A stretch of DNA of 64,000 nucleotides from Rothia halotolerans (GTDB taxonomy: Bacteria; Actinomycetota; Actinomycetes; Actinomycetales; Micrococcaceae). How positions within the stretch are numbered: the first letter of the stretch is position 1; each line of letters begins with the position of its first letter. The stretch is taken from NCBI RefSeq assembly GCF_004136635.1, contig NZ_NOIU01000002.1, positions 930,001 to 994,000 of the forward strand, in the 5' to 3' direction. This document shows positions 56,083 to 64,000 of the stretch, in pieces. The position numbers were made by a program, and so were the translations under genes. The notes under the pieces are model-generated. The model was not told the DNA's origin and made no database searches. It saw only the letters and a list, made by a program, of their open reading frames with translations.

Positions 56083-56772
56083 TCAGCGCCGGACCAGGTG
56101 CGCGTTGGCCTTGTAGCCGACTCCGCGGACGGTCTGGATCAGCTGCGGCTTCTCGGGGTCCTTCTCGATCTTGGCGCGCAGGCGCTGGACGTGGACGTTG
56201 ACCAGGCGGCGGTCGGCGTCGGTGTCGTATCCCCAGATGCGCTGCAGCAGCGTGTCGCGGGAGAGCACCTGCCCCGGCTCCTGGGCGAGGTTGACCAGCA
56301 GGTCGTACTCGAGCGGCGTGAGGCGCACGGGCTCGCCGTCCCGCGTCACGGCGCGGCCGGCGAGGTCCACGTGCAGGTCCCCGATCTCGAGCCGCTCGGC
56401 CGGGCGGGAGTCCCCGGTGCGCAGCCGGGTCCTGATGCGGGCCAGCAGCTCGGCCGGCTTGAAGGGCTTGGCGATGTAGTCGTCCGCCCCCGCCTCCAGG
56501 CCCCTGACCACGTCCTCCGTGTCGGACTTGGCGGTCAGCATGATCACCGGGACGTCGGAGCTCTCGCGGATGCGCTCGCACACCTCGATGCCGTTGATGC
56601 CGGGGAGCATGAGGTCCAGCAGCACCAGATCCGGGTCGTAGCTGTCGAAGGCGGCCAGGGCGCGGTCCCCCGTCTCGCAGAACGTGGGCTCGAAGCCCTC
56701 GTTGGACAGGACGATCCCCACCATCTCGGCCAGGGCCTCGTCGTCGTCCACCACCAGAATGCGCGCTTTCAC
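56083..56772 (-). CDS. mtrA: response regulator MtrA
   Basis: A 229-residue OmpR-family response regulator, essential in several actinobacteria. The receiver domain has the acidic triad VVDDDE, phospho-acceptor Asp53 in VLLDLMLP, Thr/Ser in MLTAKS and Lys in YIAKPFKP. The winged-helix domain (about 130-229) ends RTVRGVGYKANAHL. The GTG at 56772 (VKARILVVDDD) is preferred over the open extension to 56871 because of a GGAGGGGAGGG ribosome-binding site and normal length. It is the first gene of mtrA-mtrB-lpqB. Confidence 0.96.
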   Translation of the reverse strand: MKARILVVDDDEALAEMVGIVLSNEGFEPTFCETGDRALAAFDSYDPDLVLLDLMLPGINGIEVCERIRESSDVPVIMLTAKSDTEDVVRGLEAGADDYIAKPFKPAELLARIRTRLRTGDSRPAERLEIGDLHVDLAGRAVTRDGEPVRLTPLEYDLLVNLAQEPGQVLSRDTLLQRIWGYDTDADRRLVNVHVQRLRAKIEKDPEKPQLIQTVRGVGYKANAHLVRR

Positions 56773-56922
56773 TCGCCCTCCCCTCCGGGTCCTCCCGCCG
56801 CAGCCGGCCGGGCCCGCGGGGGCGCCGGGCGAGCGTGCGCAGGTCGTCTCGTACGATTCTCTTCCAGTCAAGAGTACGCGAAAAGCGGGCCCGACGCGGC
56901 GGGACGGGCCGGGCCCGGCGCG

Positions 56923-57939
56923 CTACTCGCGGGACAGCTCGTGCAGCCCCTCGGCGATTGCGGCGCTGCGGGCGAGCACGCTCGTCGCCCGGGCCGGGGA
57001 GATGCCGGTGAGCGGGCCCTCCTCCTCGATCCGCAGCCGGTCCAGGGCCTCCGGCCCGAGGCCCAGGTCCCGCCACAGCCGCCAGAGGCGGCGGACGGCG
57101 GGCACCGCGGAAGCACCGTCGCGCACCGGCGTCGTGCCCAGCCAGATCATCTTCCCGCGCTCGACGTCGGCGGCCAGCGGCTCCCAGGCGGCGGTGGCAT
57201 CCCCCGGATCGCGCACCGCGACGCCGTCGAACTCCCGGCTCAGCTCCGGATTCGGCGCCGCGCCGCCGGTGTCCAGGATCGACCCGACGCCCAGCGCCCG
57301 GCTTGCCTCCGCGATCCGGGCCAGGGCCGAGCGCGCCTCGCCCCGGGGCAGCGCGCGCAGGGTGCGATACCCGCTGGAGGTGGGGATCCGAGCCTCCAGG
57401 GCCGCCGCGGCGTCGGGCTCGCACCAGCGGATCAGGAGGTCCTCGCCGTCCAGGGCCTCGCGCAGCCGGGCCACCGTGCCCGCCAGCCCCGCCTCGAGCG
57501 AGGCCGCGAGGTCCCGCCGGGCGCCGTGATCGCTCAGCACCGACTCGCCGTTGGCCAGGCGCAGGGCGGCGGCCAGGCTCACCGGCCCGGTGAGGGAGAG
57601 CACCAGCCCGCCGCGGTGCGCGGGGCCCTCCTCCCCGACGACGTCGGCCAGCACGTTGACGTCGCTGGCGAGCATCGAGGCCGCGGCCCGGGACTCGACC
57701 GAGGGGACCTCGCGCAGCCGCCAGCCGAAGGCCTGGCCGTCGGCGTGCAGCCCCTCCAGGCCCGCGATCGTGCGCGCCAGCCGGGTCGAGGCGTATCCGC
57801 GCCCGAGCTCGGGCAGCGCCCCGAGGTGCGGATGCCCCAGTTCGCCGCGCACCGCCAGCAGGCTCTCGCGCAAGTCCGAGCCGGGCAGCTCTCCCCGGGT
57901 GCCGGCCAGGGCCCGGTCCCGCTCCTGCACCTCAGGCAC
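56923..57939 (-). CDS. MetE-like protein (Rv3015c family), zinc site degenerate
   Basis: A 338-residue TIM-barrel protein resembling the C-terminal half of cobalamin-independent methionine synthase, as found next to mnmA in actinobacteria. The zinc-binding His/Cys/Cys set of MetE is not recognisable: only one cysteine (RWCEP) is visible, and the usual cysteine-containing C-terminal turn reads EEEGPLTGISP. Methionine synthase activity is therefore doubtful and the function unknown. The GTG at 57939 overlaps the chorismate mutase stop by 8 nt. It is the last gene of the unit. Confidence 0.7.
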   Translation of the reverse strand: MPEVQERDRALAGTRGELPGSDLRESLLAVRGELGHPHLGALPELGRGYASTRLARTIAGLEGLHADGQAFGWRLREVPSVESRAAASMLASDVNVLADVVGEEGPAHRGGLVLSLTGPVSLAAALRLANGESVLSDHGARRDLAASLEAGLAGTVARLREALDGEDLLIRWCEPDAAAALEARIPTSSGYRTLRALPRGEARSALARIAEASRALGVGSILDTGGAAPNPELSREFDGVAVRDPGDATAAWEPLAADVERGKMIWLGTTPVRDGASAVPAVRRLWRLWRDLGLGPEALDRLRIEEEGPLTGISPARATSVLARSAAIAEGLHELSRE

Positions 57940-58348
57940 CGTTCTCGGGCGCCTCGGTCCGGTGGTCCTCGGCGATGCGCTCGTGGTGGCGGATGACCTC
58001 GCTGATGATGAAGTTCAGGATCTTCTCCGCGAACTCGGGATCCAGGTGCGCCGCCTCGGCCAGGCCGCGCAGGCGCTGGATCTGGGCGGCCTCCCGGCCG
58101 GCGTCGCCCGGGGGGAGGTCGTGCTGGGCCTTGAGGTACCCCACGCGCTGGGTCGCCCTGAAGCGCTCGGCGAGCATGTGCACGAGGGCGGCGTCGATGT
58201 TGTCGATGGTCTGCCTGATGCTCAGCAGCTCCTCGAAGATCGAGGGGTCGACGTCGCTCAGGGAGGTCGCGCGCGCGTCGAAGTCGCTGTGGGCGGTGGA
58301 CTCGGCGCCGGGGCTCCGGGACTGGTTCGCGTGGGGATGTTCCGTCAT
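57932..58348 (-). CDS. chorismate mutase, AroQ type
   Basis: A 138-residue all-helical mutase that converts chorismate to prephenate for Phe/Tyr synthesis. The core is SIRQTIDNIDAALVHMLAERFRATQRVGYLKA followed by DAGREAAQIQRL and FAEKILNFIISEVIRHH, matching the three AroQ helices and their Arg/Lys active-site residues. A 35-residue hydrophilic N-terminus precedes it. The ATG at 58348 lies 9 nt after TAGACT, a probable leaderless start. The downstream gene overlaps it by 8 nt. Confidence 0.9.
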   Translation of the reverse strand: MTEHPHANQSRSPGAESTAHSDFDARATSLSDVDPSIFEELLSIRQTIDNIDAALVHMLAERFRATQRVGYLKAQHDLPPGDAGREAAQIQRLRGLAEAAHLDPEFAEKILNFIISEVIRHHERIAEDHRTEAPENGA

Positions 58349-58357
58349 GATGGGCCC

Positions 58358-58363
58358 AGTCTA
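58358..58363 (-). promoter_or_regulatory. -10 element of the chorismate mutase gene (leaderless start)
   Basis: TAGACT on the minus strand ends 9 nt before the ATG at 58348. Confidence 0.45.
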
Positions 58364-58392
58364 CCGATCCGCCCGCCGCGCCCGCGCAGGCC

Positions 58393-59580
58393 TCACACGC
58401 TGATGTCGGGGCGGTCCAGGGAGTACGCGCGGTGGATGGTCGCCTGCCCCAGCACGCGGGTCCCCTGGTAGATGACCAGGGTCTGGCCGGGGGCGACGCC
58501 GCTCAGGGACTCCCGCAGCCGGACCACCAGCTCGCGCGCCGGCTCGCCGTCGACCTCGCCTCGCACCAGCCGGGCGGTCGCGGGGACCGGGTCGGCGTGG
58601 GCCCTGACCTGAGCCATCACGTCGAAGGGCTCGGAGGGCTCGGCGTCGGCGGTCCCGGCGGCCTCCTCAGCGGCGTAGAAGCCCCGCGCCTGCTCCACGG
58701 GCTCCCCCGCCCAGGTCTCGCGGATGCCGCGGATCTCGTCCACGGCCAGCAGCTCCCGTGGTCCCACCACGACCTCGTTGCTCTTGGGCCGGATCTCCAG
58801 GACGAAGCGGGGCTTGCCGTCCGCCGCGGGGCGGCCGATGGACAGGCCCTTGCGCTGGCCGACCGTGAAGGCGCGGGCGCCCCGGTGGGTGCCGAGCACC
58901 TCACCCTCGGTGTCGCGGATCTCGCCCTCCTCCAGCTCGATCCGCTCCTCGAGCCAGCCGCGCGTGTCGCCGTCGGGGATGAAGCAGATGTCGTGCGAGT
59001 CCGGCTTCTTGGCGATCGAGAAGCCGCGCTCGGCCGCCTCGGCGCGGACCTCGGCCTTGGTGGGCGTCTCGGCCAGGGGGAACAGGGAGTGCCGCAGCTG
59101 CTCGTGGGTCAGGACCCCGAGGACGTAGGACTGGTCCTTGGCCCAGTCGGCCGCGCGGTGCAGCTCGCGGTTGCCCGCGGCGTCCTCGGTCACCTTCGCG
59201 TAGTGGCCGGTGCACACGGCGTCGAACCCCAGCGCCACCGCCTTCTCCAGCAGCGCCGCGAACTTGATCTTCTCGTTGCAGCGCATGCAGGGGTTGGGGG
59301 TGCGACCGTTGGCGTACTCCTCGACGAAGTTGTCCACCACGTCCTCCTTGAAGCGCTCCGAGAAGTCCCAGACGTAGAAGGGGATGCCGAGGGCGTCGCA
59401 CACGCGGCGGGCGTCCGAGGAGTCCTCGATCGTGCAGCAGCCGCGGGATCCGGTGCGCAGGGTGCCGGGCATCCGGGAGAGCGCGAGGTGCACGCCGACG
59501 ACGTCGTGTCCGGCGTCGACCGCCCGTGCCGCGGCGACCGCCGAGTCGACGCCGCCGCTCATCGCTGCCAGAACTCTCAT
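58393..59580 (-). CDS. mnmA: tRNA-specific 2-thiouridylase MnmA
   Basis: Inserts sulfur at U34 of tRNA-Lys, -Glu and -Gln. The 395-residue protein has the PP-loop SGGVDS (8-13), the first catalytic cysteine in PNPCMRC (Cys98) and the second in HDICFIPDG near residue 200. The ATG at 59580 ([10 protein letters not shown]) is preferred; a GTG two codons upstream is possible. The cysteine desulfurase gene upstream on the same strand supplies the persulfide sulfur, so the two act in one pathway. Confidence 0.94.
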   Translation of the reverse strand: MRVLAAMSGGVDSAVAAARAVDAGHDVVGVHLALSRMPGTLRTGSRGCCTIEDSSDARRVCDALGIPFYVWDFSERFKEDVVDNFVEEYANGRTPNPCMRCNEKIKFAALLEKAVALGFDAVCTGHYAKVTEDAAGNRELHRAADWAKDQSYVLGVLTHEQLRHSLFPLAETPTKAEVRAEAAERGFSIAKKPDSHDICFIPDGDTRGWLEERIELEEGEIRDTEGEVLGTHRGARAFTVGQRKGLSIGRPAADGKPRFVLEIRPKSNEVVVGPRELLAVDEIRGIRETWAGEPVEQARGFYAAEEAAGTADAEPSEPFDVMAQVRAHADPVPATARLVRGEVDGEPARELVVRLRESLSGVAPGQTLVIYQGTRVLGQATIHRAYSLDRPDISV

Positions 59581-59751
59581 GTGCACCCCTGTTGGTCGTC
59601 TCGCGTCCGCCGGCCGGGCCGGGCGCGCTGGCCCGGCGGCCAGCCCGCGACTCTACAACGCCCCCGGCGGGCGCACAATTCCCCGGCTCACATCGACAAG
59701 GGGCGGAGCCCGGTGCCGCGGAGGGCCGCGAAGCCGTGGGCCGCCGGTCCC

Positions 59752-60960
59752 TCAGGCCCAGCGACCGCTGGGCGCGTGGTCGGCCATCCCCGCGCTGCGG
59801 GCCTGCGCGTAGGCCGCCGGGATGACCTCGAGCAGCCGCTCCACGTCCTCGGCCGTGCTCGCGTGCCCGAGGGTGAAGCGCTGGGCCCCGCGGGCCTCGG
59901 CCTCCCCCACGCCCATCGCCAGCAGCACCTCGGAGGGGCGCGGCACCCCGGCGTTGCAGGCGGATCCGGTGGAGCTCTCGACGCCGGCCATGTCCAGAAG
60001 GAACAGCAGCGAGTCCCCCTCGCAGCCGGGGAAGGTGAAGTGGGCGTTGCCGGGCAGCCGGTGCTCGCGCCCGAGCTCGGCCGGTCCCCGCAGCACGGCC
60101 TCGGGCACGGCGCGGGCCATCCCCTCGACCAGCCGGTCCCGCAGCCCCGCGATGCGCTCGGACTCCGCCGCCAGGCCCTCGGCGGCCTCCCGGGCCGCGG
60201 CGCCGAAGCCCGCGATCGCCGGGGCGTCCACGGTCCCGGAGCGGACGTCGCGCTCCTGGCCACCGCCGTGGACGAGCGCCTCGAGCGGGGCGGTCCGCGT
60301 CGCCACCAGGGCGCCGACCCCCATGGGCGCGCCGATCTTGTGCCCCGAGACGGCCATCGTGGTGGCCCCCGAGCCGTGGAAGTCCAGCGGGAGGGCGCCG
60401 AAGGACTGGACGGCGTCGGTGTGGAAGGGGACCCCCGCCGCGGCCGCGACCTCCGCGAGCCGGGCGATCGGCTGCACGGCGCCCACCTCGTTGTTGGCCC
60501 ACATGACCGAGACCAGCGCGACGTCGTCGGCTCCCCCGGCCAGCAGCCGCTCCAGGTCCGCGGGGTCCGTCCGCCCGTCCGTGTCCACCGGCAGCCGCTC
60601 GATCCGCGCGCCCTGCCGGCGGGCCAGCCACTCGGCGCAGTCCGCCACGGCGTGGTGCTCGATCCCGGAGACGACGACGCGCGGGCGGCTGGATCCCCCG
60701 GCGTTGCGTCCCCAGTACAGCCCCTTGATCGCGAGGTTGTCCGCCTCCGTCCCGCCGGAGGTGAAGATCACCTCGGCCGGATCCGCCGAGAGCGCCGCCG
60801 CGACCCGCTCCCGGGCCTCCTCGACGACGCTGCGCGCGGAGCGCCCCGCCGAGTGCAGGGAGGAGGGGTTGCCGCCGCGGCGCAGCTGCTCCGTCATCGC
60901 CTCGAGGGCGTCGGGGCTCACCGGCGTCGTCGCCGCATGGTCGAGATACACGCGCTGCAC
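59752..60960 (-). CDS. cysteine desulfurase (IscS/NifS family)
   Basis: A 402-residue PLP enzyme that removes sulfur from cysteine as a protein persulfide. The PLP lysine is Lys208 in SGHKIGAP, and the catalytic cysteine is Cys335 in GSACNAG. The N-terminus VYLDHAATTPV is typical. Next to mnmA it most likely serves tRNA thiolation, with a possible role in Fe-S cluster assembly. The GTG start has GGAGGAGGACC upstream. A 171-bp gap separates it from mnmA, so cotranscription is likely but not certain. Confidence 0.93.
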   Translation of the reverse strand: MQRVYLDHAATTPVSPDALEAMTEQLRRGGNPSSLHSAGRSARSVVEEARERVAAALSADPAEVIFTSGGTEADNLAIKGLYWGRNAGGSSRPRVVVSGIEHHAVADCAEWLARRQGARIERLPVDTDGRTDPADLERLLAGGADDVALVSVMWANNEVGAVQPIARLAEVAAAAGVPFHTDAVQSFGALPLDFHGSGATTMAVSGHKIGAPMGVGALVATRTAPLEALVHGGGQERDVRSGTVDAPAIAGFGAAAREAAEGLAAESERIAGLRDRLVEGMARAVPEAVLRGPAELGREHRLPGNAHFTFPGCEGDSLLFLLDMAGVESSTGSACNAGVPRPSEVLLAMGVGEAEARGAQRFTLGHASTAEDVERLLEVIPAAYAQARSAGMADHAPSGRWA

Positions 60961-61159
60961 CGCGGTCCTCCTCCTGGTCGTCTCCTGCTCCTCCGGCGGC
61001 CCGCCCGGCCGCCGCGTCCAGTCTAATTCCGCCAGCCGGTCTGGTTCCGCCGCCCGGTCTGATTCCGCTGCCCGCCGGGGCCCTGCCGTCTGGTCCCGCC
61101 GTACGGGGCCGGGCCGCCCGGGCAGAGCGCTCCGGCAGGCCCGTCCCCTCCGGAGGGCC

Positions 61160-61165
61160 TAGACT
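61160..61165 (+). promoter_or_regulatory. -10 element of trmL (leaderless start)
   Basis: TAGACT ends 7 nt before the GTG at 61173; the intervening GGCTCGG is not a good ribosome-binding site. Confidence 0.5.
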
Positions 61166-61172
61166 GGCTCGG

Positions 61173-61637
61173 GTGTTCCATCTGCTGTTCTACACCCCCG
61201 AAATCCCCGGCAACACCGGCAACGCGATCCGACTCGCGGCCGTGACCGGAGCCCACCTGCACCTGGTCGAGCCGCTCGGCTTCGACTTCGCCGACGCGAA
61301 CCTGCGCCGGGCGGGGCTGGACTACCACGACCTCGCCGTCGTCACGGTCCACCCGAGCCTCGAGGCCGCCTGGGAGGCCCTGGGGCCCGCCCGCGTCCTG
61401 GCCTTCAGCACCACCGGCACCACCGGATACGCCGAGGTGGAGTACCGCGAGGGCGACGTGCTGATGTTCGGCCCCGAGTCCGTGGGGCTGCCCGAGGAGG
61501 TCCAGGCCGACCCGCACGTGAGCAGGCGGCTCCGGATCCCGATGCTGCCCGGCCGCCGCTCCCTGAACCTCGCCAACTCGGCCTCGATCGCGCTCTACGA
61601 GGCCTGGCGGCAGAACGGCTTCGGCGGGGTCCGCTGA
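61173..61637 (+). CDS. trmL: tRNA (cytidine(34)-2'-O)-methyltransferase, SPOUT family
   Basis: A 154-residue TrmL-like methyltransferase that modifies the wobble base of leucine tRNAs. The SPOUT knot signatures are visible: N-terminal YTPEIPGNTGNAIRLAA, central FGPESVGLPEEV, and the knot-forming IPMLPGRRSLNLANSASIALYE. Length is typical for the minimal family. The GTG start lies 7 nt after TAGACT with no ribosome-binding site, the clearest leaderless candidate here. It is a single gene between two minus-strand units. Confidence 0.93.
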   Translation: MFHLLFYTPEIPGNTGNAIRLAAVTGAHLHLVEPLGFDFADANLRRAGLDYHDLAVVTVHPSLEAAWEALGPARVLAFSTTGTTGYAEVEYREGDVLMFGPESVGLPEEVQADPHVSRRLRIPMLPGRRSLNLANSASIALYEAWRQNGFGGVR

Positions 61638-61651
61638 GACGCGGGCGGCCG

Positions 61652-61671
61652 GCCCCCTCGCCGGGAGGGGC
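61652..61671 (+). terminator. candidate terminator of trmL
   Basis: A GCCCCTC/GAGGGGC stem with one bulged C and loop GCCGG, followed by GTTT, 14 nt past the stop. Confidence 0.5.
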
Positions 61672-61719
61672 GTTTCCCTCACGGGGACGGGCGCGCAGGA
61701 CGCGGCCGGCCCTGCCCCG

Positions 61720-63291
61720 CTACTGCCCGGAGTCCTCTGAGTCACCGATCGTCACGTCCGCGGTCCGCTCCGAGCCGCCGCGCTGGTAGGAGATCGAGAT
61801 CTCGTCGCCCGGCGAGTGCTCGCGGATCGTGGCCGTCATGGACTCGGCGTCGGTGACGCGGCGGCCGTCCACCTCGGTCACGACGTCGCCCGCCTTCAGG
61901 CCCGCCGAGGAGGCCGGCGACCCGCCCACCACGGAGCGCACCTCGGCCCCGTCGCTGAAGGACTGGCTCTGGCTGTCGTTGGCCGGGTGCGAGGACACCG
62001 TGGCGCCCAGGTAGCCGTGGCTGGCCGAGCCGTCCTCGATCAGCTCCTGCGCCACGCGCTGGGCGTAGTCGATGGGGATCGCGAAGCCGACGCCGATGTT
62101 CCCCTCGGCCGAGGAGGTCCCCGAGTCGGAGCCGGAGCCCGCCGAGGCGATCGCCACGTTGATGCCGATGACCTCGCCGTCGGCGTCCACGAGCGCGCCG
62201 CCGGAGTTGCCCGGGTTGATCGCCGCGTCGGTCTGCATGACGTTGAGCGCGATGGTCGACTCGCCCTGCGAGCCCCGGGTGCCGCCGTCCTGGTCCGGGA
62301 ACTCGAAGCGGAACGGCGAGGAGCCCTCCGAGCCCTGGGAGGAGTCCGTGGAGTCCCCCTCGGGCGCGGCCGAGGAGGCCACCGAGATGGTCCGCGAGAG
62401 GTTGGAGACGATTCCGTCCGTGACCGTGCCCGAGAGCCCGAGCGGTGCGCCGATCGCGACGGCGATGTCGCCCACGTTCAGCGCCGAGGAGTCGCCCATG
62501 GTGGCCGGGGTGAGGTTCAGGCCCGAGGGGTCGACCTTGATGACGGCCAGGTCCGACGTCGGGTCCGTGCCGACGATCTGCGCCGTGCGGGCCGTCCCGT
62601 CGGAGAGCTGGACCTCGATGGAGGGGCTGCTCGTGGAGCCGTCCAGGGTCACCACGTGGGTGTTGGTGAGAATATGCCCCTGGCCGTCCAGGACGACGCC
62701 GGAGCCGCTGCCGCTCTCGCTGGACCCCGCCACAGAGATCGTGACCGTCGAGGGCGAGGCCTTCTCGGCCGCCGCGGTCACCGCGTTCACGGAATCGGTG
62801 TTGTTGACGATAGTCGTGGCGGAGTTGGTCCCCTGCGACGTCGTCTGGGAGGCGGGCTGGGACATCAGCGCCGACGTGCCGACCGCGGCACCGCCGCCCA
62901 CCAGGGCCGCCAGCACCATGCCAGTGATCAACGTCCCGGCGCCGAAGCGGCGGCGGGAGCCCTCGGGGCGGGCGCCGCCGTAGGGCTCGCCGGGGGCCGG
63001 CGCGTAGCCCGGGGCGGCCTCGTAGGACTGCTCCGGGCCCTGACCGGGGGGCTGGGCCGGTCCCTGTCCATAGGGCTGGTCCGGCCTCTGGCCGTAGGGC
63101 TGGTCCGGACCCCGGCCGTACGTCCGCTCCGCTCCTGGGCGGGGCGCCTGCCCCGCACCGCGGGGGTCGGCGGGCCGGCCCTCGGCGGCGCTCGGCTCGC
63201 GGCCGGGCGCCGGCTCGGGGCCCTGGCCGCGGCCGGGCTCACGGCCCGGCTCGCCGGACCAGGGGTGATCGCTTCTGGGATGCTCGCTCAT
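61720..63291 (-). CDS. HtrA/DegP-type membrane-anchored serine protease with PDZ domain
   Basis: A 523-residue trypsin-like protease for envelope protein quality control. A long Pro/Gly/Gln-rich cytoplasmic N-terminus (about 1-120) precedes one membrane anchor (about 130-155). The extracytoplasmic protease domain has the triad His212 (LTNTHVV), Asp247 (SDLAVIKV) and Ser363 (PGNSGGALV). A C-terminal PDZ domain (about 425-515) contains VRSVVGGSPASSAGLKAGDVV. The ATG at 63291 has GAAGAAGG upstream. It resembles mycobacterial PepD/HtrA proteins. Confidence 0.92.
   Translation of the reverse strand: MSEHPRSDHPWSGEPGREPGRGQGPEPAPGREPSAAEGRPADPRGAGQAPRPGAERTYGRGPDQPYGQRPDQPYGQGPAQPPGQGPEQSYEAAPGYAPAPGEPYGGARPEGSRRRFGAGTLITGMVLAALVGGGAAVGTSALMSQPASQTTSQGTNSATTIVNNTDSVNAVTAAAEKASPSTVTISVAGSSESGSGSGVVLDGQGHILTNTHVVTLDGSTSSPSIEVQLSDGTARTAQIVGTDPTSDLAVIKVDPSGLNLTPATMGDSSALNVGDIAVAIGAPLGLSGTVTDGIVSNLSRTISVASSAAPEGDSTDSSQGSEGSSPFRFEFPDQDGGTRGSQGESTIALNVMQTDAAINPGNSGGALVDADGEVIGINVAIASAGSGSDSGTSSAEGNIGVGFAIPIDYAQRVAQELIEDGSASHGYLGATVSSHPANDSQSQSFSDGAEVRSVVGGSPASSAGLKAGDVVTEVDGRRVTDAESMTATIREHSPGDEISISYQRGGSERTADVTIGDSEDSGQ
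63067..63138. repeat. three 24-nt tandem units inside the protease gene
   Basis: Imperfect 24-nt units at 63067-63090, 63091-63114 and 63115-63138 encode repeats of the form PYGQRPDQ in the disordered N-terminus. Confidence 0.6.
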
Positions 63292-63445
63292 CGCAGGCCT
63301 TCTTCCACCATGTTTCTGCCGTCGGTCCCATCCTCGCCGGGAGGGCTGTGGCGATGTTGGGTGTTTTCTGGAAGCCGGCTGATGCTCGGCCCCCAAGCTC
63401 CTGCGACCGCCTCCCCGGCACCGTCCCGCCCGACTCCCGATTGCC

Positions 63446-63451
63446 TACACT
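63446..63451 (+). promoter_or_regulatory. -10 candidate of the last gene
   Basis: TACACT, placing transcription start near 63458, immediately before a perfect inverted repeat. The -35 is weak. Confidence 0.4.
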
Positions 63452-63460
63452 GTCAGTAGA

Positions 63461-63479
63461 TGCACAAGTTCATTGTGCA
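63461..63479. promoter_or_regulatory. perfect inverted repeat, candidate operator
   Basis: TGCACAA (63461-63467) and TTGTGCA (63473-63479) flank the 5-nt spacer GTTCA, between the divergent protease gene and the last gene. It looks like a dimeric-regulator site; the regulator is unknown. Confidence 0.5.
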
Positions 63480-63518
63480 CCGAGGGGAGCGCCCCGGCGC
63501 CTGAAGCGAGGAGACATC

Positions 63519-64000
63519 GTGTCATCAGCACTGTCGATCGGCCCCGCAGCGGTCGTGGCCGCCTCCGGCGGGAGCGTCCTGATGCTGGCGGGGGCGCTGC
63601 TGCTGGGCGGCGTGGTCCTGCTCGGCGGGGGCGCGCTGTGGCTGCTCCAGCGGCGTCGGGCGCCGTGGCGCCGGAGGGAGCGGGGCTCCTCCCCCGCCGC
63701 CTCGCCCCGTCCCGGTGCGGCCCCGCCCGCCGGATCAGCCGCCCCGGAGCCCCTCGAGAGCCTGCGCGAGCGGGCCGGATCGCTCCTGGTGAGCACCGAC
63801 GACGCCATCGCGCACAGCGAGCAGGAGCTCGCCTTCGCCCAGGCCCAGTACGGGCAGGAGCAGACCGGGCCCTTCCGCGAGGCGATCGACCGGGCCTCCG
63901 GGCACCTGCGGCACAGCTTCCAGCTCCAGCGTCAGCTCGAGGACGAGATCCCGGACACCGAGGACGACCGTCGCGCGTGGCTCACCGAGATCGTGCGCGG
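63519..64000 (+). CDS. membrane-anchored coiled-coil protein, 3' end beyond window
   Basis: The GTG at 63519 with GAGGAG 5 nt upstream opens a frame that runs off the window after 160 codons. A single membrane segment (about residues 15-45, Leu/Gly/Val-rich) is followed by basic RRRAPWRRRER, an Ala/Pro/Ser linker and then a charged helical region (LRERAGSLLVSTDDAIAHSEQELAFAQAQYG). That region resembles the part after the membrane segment in actinobacterial TPM-domain proteins, but no TPM domain precedes it. Function is unknown. Confidence 0.6.
   Translation, partial: MSSALSIGPAAVVAASGGSVLMLAGALLLGGVVLLGGGALWLLQRRRAPWRRRERGSSPAASPRPGAAPPAGSAAPEPLESLRERAGSLLVSTDDAIAHSEQELAFAQAQYGQEQTGPFREAIDRASGHLRHSFQLQRQLEDEIPDTEDDRRAWLTEIVR

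Overview
The window is chromosomal DNA of a high-GC actinobacterium. GC looks to be about 70% by eye, with heavy G/C at third codon positions and many GTG starts. Lineage markers are WhiB, the MtrAB-LpqB set, an RsrA-SigR pair, a PdtaS-type kinase, Kgd-type 2-oxoglutarate dehydrogenase, the 24-residue ribosomal protein bL37, an Rv3235-family protein and GlfT2/Glf. Gene order and protein style fit Micrococcales, possibly Micrococcaceae. That placement is inference, and I do not name a genus. I see no phage, insertion sequence, CRISPR array or obvious genomic island: this is almost entirely core genome, so the interest lies mainly in regulation, gene order and degenerate family members.

Layout. 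1-5668 (minus): argS-lysA-hom-thrC-thrB', an amino-acid operon led by arginyl-tRNA synthetase. 5769-10262 (plus): tRNA-Arg(CCG) and the helicase hrpA, followed by about 650 bp of hairpin-rich non-coding DNA. 10909-12121 (minus): HIT protein and metallo-beta-lactamase-fold protein. 12228-15648: zinc homeostasis, with a Zur-like regulator convergent to znuA-znuC-znuB and two Zur-like boxes on the znuA promoter. 15697-18164 (minus): two overlapping DUF21/CBS membrane proteins. 18316-19791 (minus): GuaB1-type enzyme. 20121-24954 (plus): kgd, an SGNH-like protein and bL37. 25094-26091 (minus): sigR-rsrA thiol-stress module with an autoregulatory promoter. 26436-30431 (plus): DoxX-like protein, then aroA-rsgA-hisN overlapping by 4 nt each. 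30536-33391 (minus): DUF4190 protein, tmRNA, smpB and prfB, without the ftsEX genes usually found between the last two. 33471-38618: siderophore-iron uptake, with divergent fepB-sip and fepDGC units sharing a DtxR/IdeR-type operator. 38737-43609 (minus): glf-glfT2-permease-ATPase, a galactofuranose polymer synthesis and export operon. 43837-44939: a membrane protein divergent from whiB, whose leader contains a terminator-like hairpin. 45078-47563: PdtaS kinase and Rv3235-family protein. 47739-56772 (minus): mtrA-mtrB-lpqB, then comF, hpf and secA. 56923-60960 (minus): cysteine desulfurase, mnmA, chorismate mutase and a MetE-like protein. 61173-61637 (plus): trmL. 61720-63291 (minus): HtrA-type protease. 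63519-64000 (plus): the start of a membrane-anchored coiled protein.

How the parts work together. Several neighbourhoods are functional units: zinc import with its repressor, iron-siderophore import with a reductase, sulfur transfer to tRNA (cysteine desulfurase to MnmA), trans-translation (tmRNA plus SmpB), envelope control (MtrAB-LpqB), and Galf polymer synthesis with export. Eight genes have an actinobacterial -10 hexamer (most often TAGACT) only 6-9 nt before the start codon, which points to common leaderless transcription. The least explained signals are the whiB leader (short ORF plus terminator hairpin), a possible second longer SigR isoform, a leaderless upstream ORF overlapping a CBS-protein gene, a perfect inverted repeat in the last promoter, and the structured gap after hrpA.
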